Shown here: one piece after another, positions 5,071 to 6,085 of the stretch
Position numbering within the stretch: the first letter of the stretch is position 1
Layout: each line of letters opens with the position of its first letter
Origin: Wenzhouxiangella sp.
Lineage (GTDB): Bacteria; Pseudomonadota; Gammaproteobacteria; Xanthomonadales; Wenzhouxiangellaceae
Direction of reading: 5' to 3'
Length of the DNA: 6,085 bases
NCBI GenBank assembly: GCA_007123575.1
Contig: SKKV01000286.1
Span: 1 to 6,085, forward strand
Made by a program: the position numbers and the translations under genes
The notes under the pieces: generated by a model
Databases searched by the model: none
Told to the model about the DNA's origin: nothing
Seen by the model: only the letters and a program-made list of their open reading frames with translations

Positions 5071-6085
5071 CCCGGTCAAACCGGATACTCATTGCACTTG
5101 CGCTGGCACTGACGGTCAGCGGTTGTGGCATCTTTGGCCGAGACAAGGATGCCGAGCAAAAGCCTGCCGAGCTGGTCGACTTCGAGGCCACGCTTCAGGT
5201 TGAGCGTCTGTGGTCAACCGGCGTTGGCGCCGGCATCAATCGCAGCCGACCGAATTTCCGTCCCGAAGTCCAGGGAGATCTGATCTGGGTAGCGGACCAT
5301 CGTGGCAGAGTGACCGCGGTCAGGGCCGAAAATGGTCGCGTCGCCCGGCGTTTCGACACCGGTCTTGATCTATCGGCGGGCCCATCCATACACGGTGACC
5401 TGCTGCTTTTGGGGACCTTCGACGGTGACCTGGTCGCGCTGCATGCCGAAACTGGCAACGTGCGCTGGAAGGCGCGCCTGTCCTCTGAAATTCTTGCCTA
5501 CCCGATTCTTCATGATGGCGTGATCGTGGCCCGCTGCATTGACGGACGCACCTTCGGCATTGACCCGGCCGATGGGCGTCGCGTGTGGGTACATGACCGC
5601 AGCGTGCCGCTGCTGACCCTGCGTGGCAACAGCGATCCACTGGTGCGCGCAGGGCAGGTCTTTATCGGCCATGACAACGGCACGGTGACGGCGCTGCGAG
5701 TCAGCGACGGCAACCTGCTCTGGGAGCAGCGGGTCAGCGTGCCCGAAGGTCGAACCGAGCTCGAACGCCTGGCCGACATCGATGGCCACATGGCTATCGT
5801 AGGTACCGACTTGTATACCGTGACCTACCGCGGACGCATGGCCAGCCTGGCCGTCGAGTCGGGCCGTATTTTGTGGGTCAAGGATGTCGCCTCTCACTCT
5901 GGCATCAGCGTTCAGCGCACCCAGCTTGCCGCGGTTGACCGGGACGACTCGGTGTGGCTGATCGATCGACGCAATGGGTCAACCCTGTGGCGTGAAGAGC
6001 GGATGGCAAGGCGCGGGCTGAGCCAGCCCGTATTCGTCGGCGATCACGTGGTTACCGTCGACATGGAAGGCTACATGCACTGGCT
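5067..6085 (+). CDS. bamB: Outer membrane protein assembly factor BamB (lipoprotein; 3' end outside window)
   Basis: The frame opens at GTG 5067, overlapping the yfgM stop, and stays open for 339 codons to the window edge. About 50-60 residues are expected to be missing compared with E. coli BamB (392). The N-terminus is a lipoprotein signal peptide: Arg3 and Arg6, a hydrophobic stretch (7-17), and the lipobox VSGC with Cys20. The following Gly fits outer-membrane retention. The mature part is a PQQ-like beta-propeller with repeated blades of the type GDLVALHAETGNVRWKARL (120-138), GTVTALRVSDGNLLWEQRV (205-223) and GRMASLAVESGRILWVKDV (256-274). The BamA-contact loops known from E. coli are kept: LLTLRG (182-187, matching L192, L194, R195) and TELERLADID (230-239, matching D246, D248). 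BamB supports the BamA complex in folding and inserting outer-membrane beta-barrel proteins. A quinoprotein dehydrogenase is ruled out by the lipobox, the loops and the context. der would be expected next. Confidence 0.95.
   Translation, partial: MTRSNRILIALALALTVSGCGIFGRDKDAEQKPAELVDFEATLQVERLWSTGVGAGINRSRPNFRPEVQGDLIWVADHRGRVTAVRAENGRVARRFDTGLDLSAGPSIHGDLLLLGTFDGDLVALHAETGNVRWKARLSSEILAYPILHDGVIVARCIDGRTFGIDPADGRRVWVHDRSVPLLTLRGNSDPLVRAGQVFIGHDNGTVTALRVSDGNLLWEQRVSVPEGRTELERLADIDGHMAIVGTDLYTVTYRGRMASLAVESGRILWVKDVASHSGISVQRTQLAAVDRDDSVWLIDRRNGSTLWREERMARRGLSQPVFVGDHVVTVDMEGYMHW

Noticed and set aside
4396..5079. Long antisense open frame (227 codons) opposite yfgM
   Set aside because: It mirrors the real yfgM codons on the GC-rich opposite strand. 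It has no recognisable domain, while the + strand frame is a clear family match in conserved context.
5370..5897. Antisense frame of 175 codons opposite bamB
   Set aside because: It is a shadow of bamB. The + strand frame has a lipobox, propeller repeats and BamA-contact motifs.
5067..6085. PQQ-dependent dehydrogenase
   Set aside because: The propeller repeats are shared, but the lipobox, the BamA-binding loops and the yfgM-bamB order identify BamB.

Overview
The window reads as a conserved housekeeping block of a GC-rich gammaproteobacterium, with all genes on the + strand. The order is ndk (3' end) - rlmN - pilF/pilW - rodZ - hisS - yfgM - bamB (5' part). This is the neighbourhood known from Pseudomonas and, without pilF, from E. 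coli (ndk-rlmN-rodZ-ispG-hisS-yfgM-bamB-der). A pilF gene between rlmN and rodZ points to a type IV pilus-bearing gammaproteobacterium rather than an enterobacterium. I cannot name the genus. A lineage near the Xanthomonadales/Chromatiales is only a guess.

Layout. Positions 1-123 encode the last 40 residues of nucleoside diphosphate kinase. After a 30-base gap, rlmN (154-1275) starts without an obvious Shine-Dalgarno and with a small perfect hairpin just upstream. rlmN, pilF (1272-2045) and rodZ (2042-2983) are joined by 4-base stop/start overlaps (GTGA, ATGA), so they are very probably co-transcribed and translationally coupled. An intrinsic terminator (3019-3052) follows rodZ, and hisS (3070-4356) begins only 17 bases after its T-tract. 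ispG, which sits between rodZ and hisS in many relatives, is absent here. A 60-base AT-rich gap separates hisS from yfgM (4417-5070). yfgM overlaps bamB by GTGA (5067-5070), and bamB runs off the window after 339 codons. The bamB gene starts with GTG and its stop lies outside the window.

Roles. RlmN modifies 23S rRNA and tRNA, HisRS charges tRNA-His, and Ndk balances NTP pools. PilF, RodZ, YfgM and BamB are envelope proteins: the pilotin for secretin assembly, the MreB-linked shape factor, an inner-membrane periplasmic chaperone partner, and the beta-barrel assembly lipoprotein. The block therefore mixes translation with envelope biogenesis.

I found no tRNA or rRNA gene, mobile element, CRISPR array or clearly novel system. 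Coding density is almost complete and no gene-free stretch exceeds 90 bases. The points most worth a second look are the terminator directly in front of the essential hisS, the missing ispG, and the unusual rlmN translation start region.
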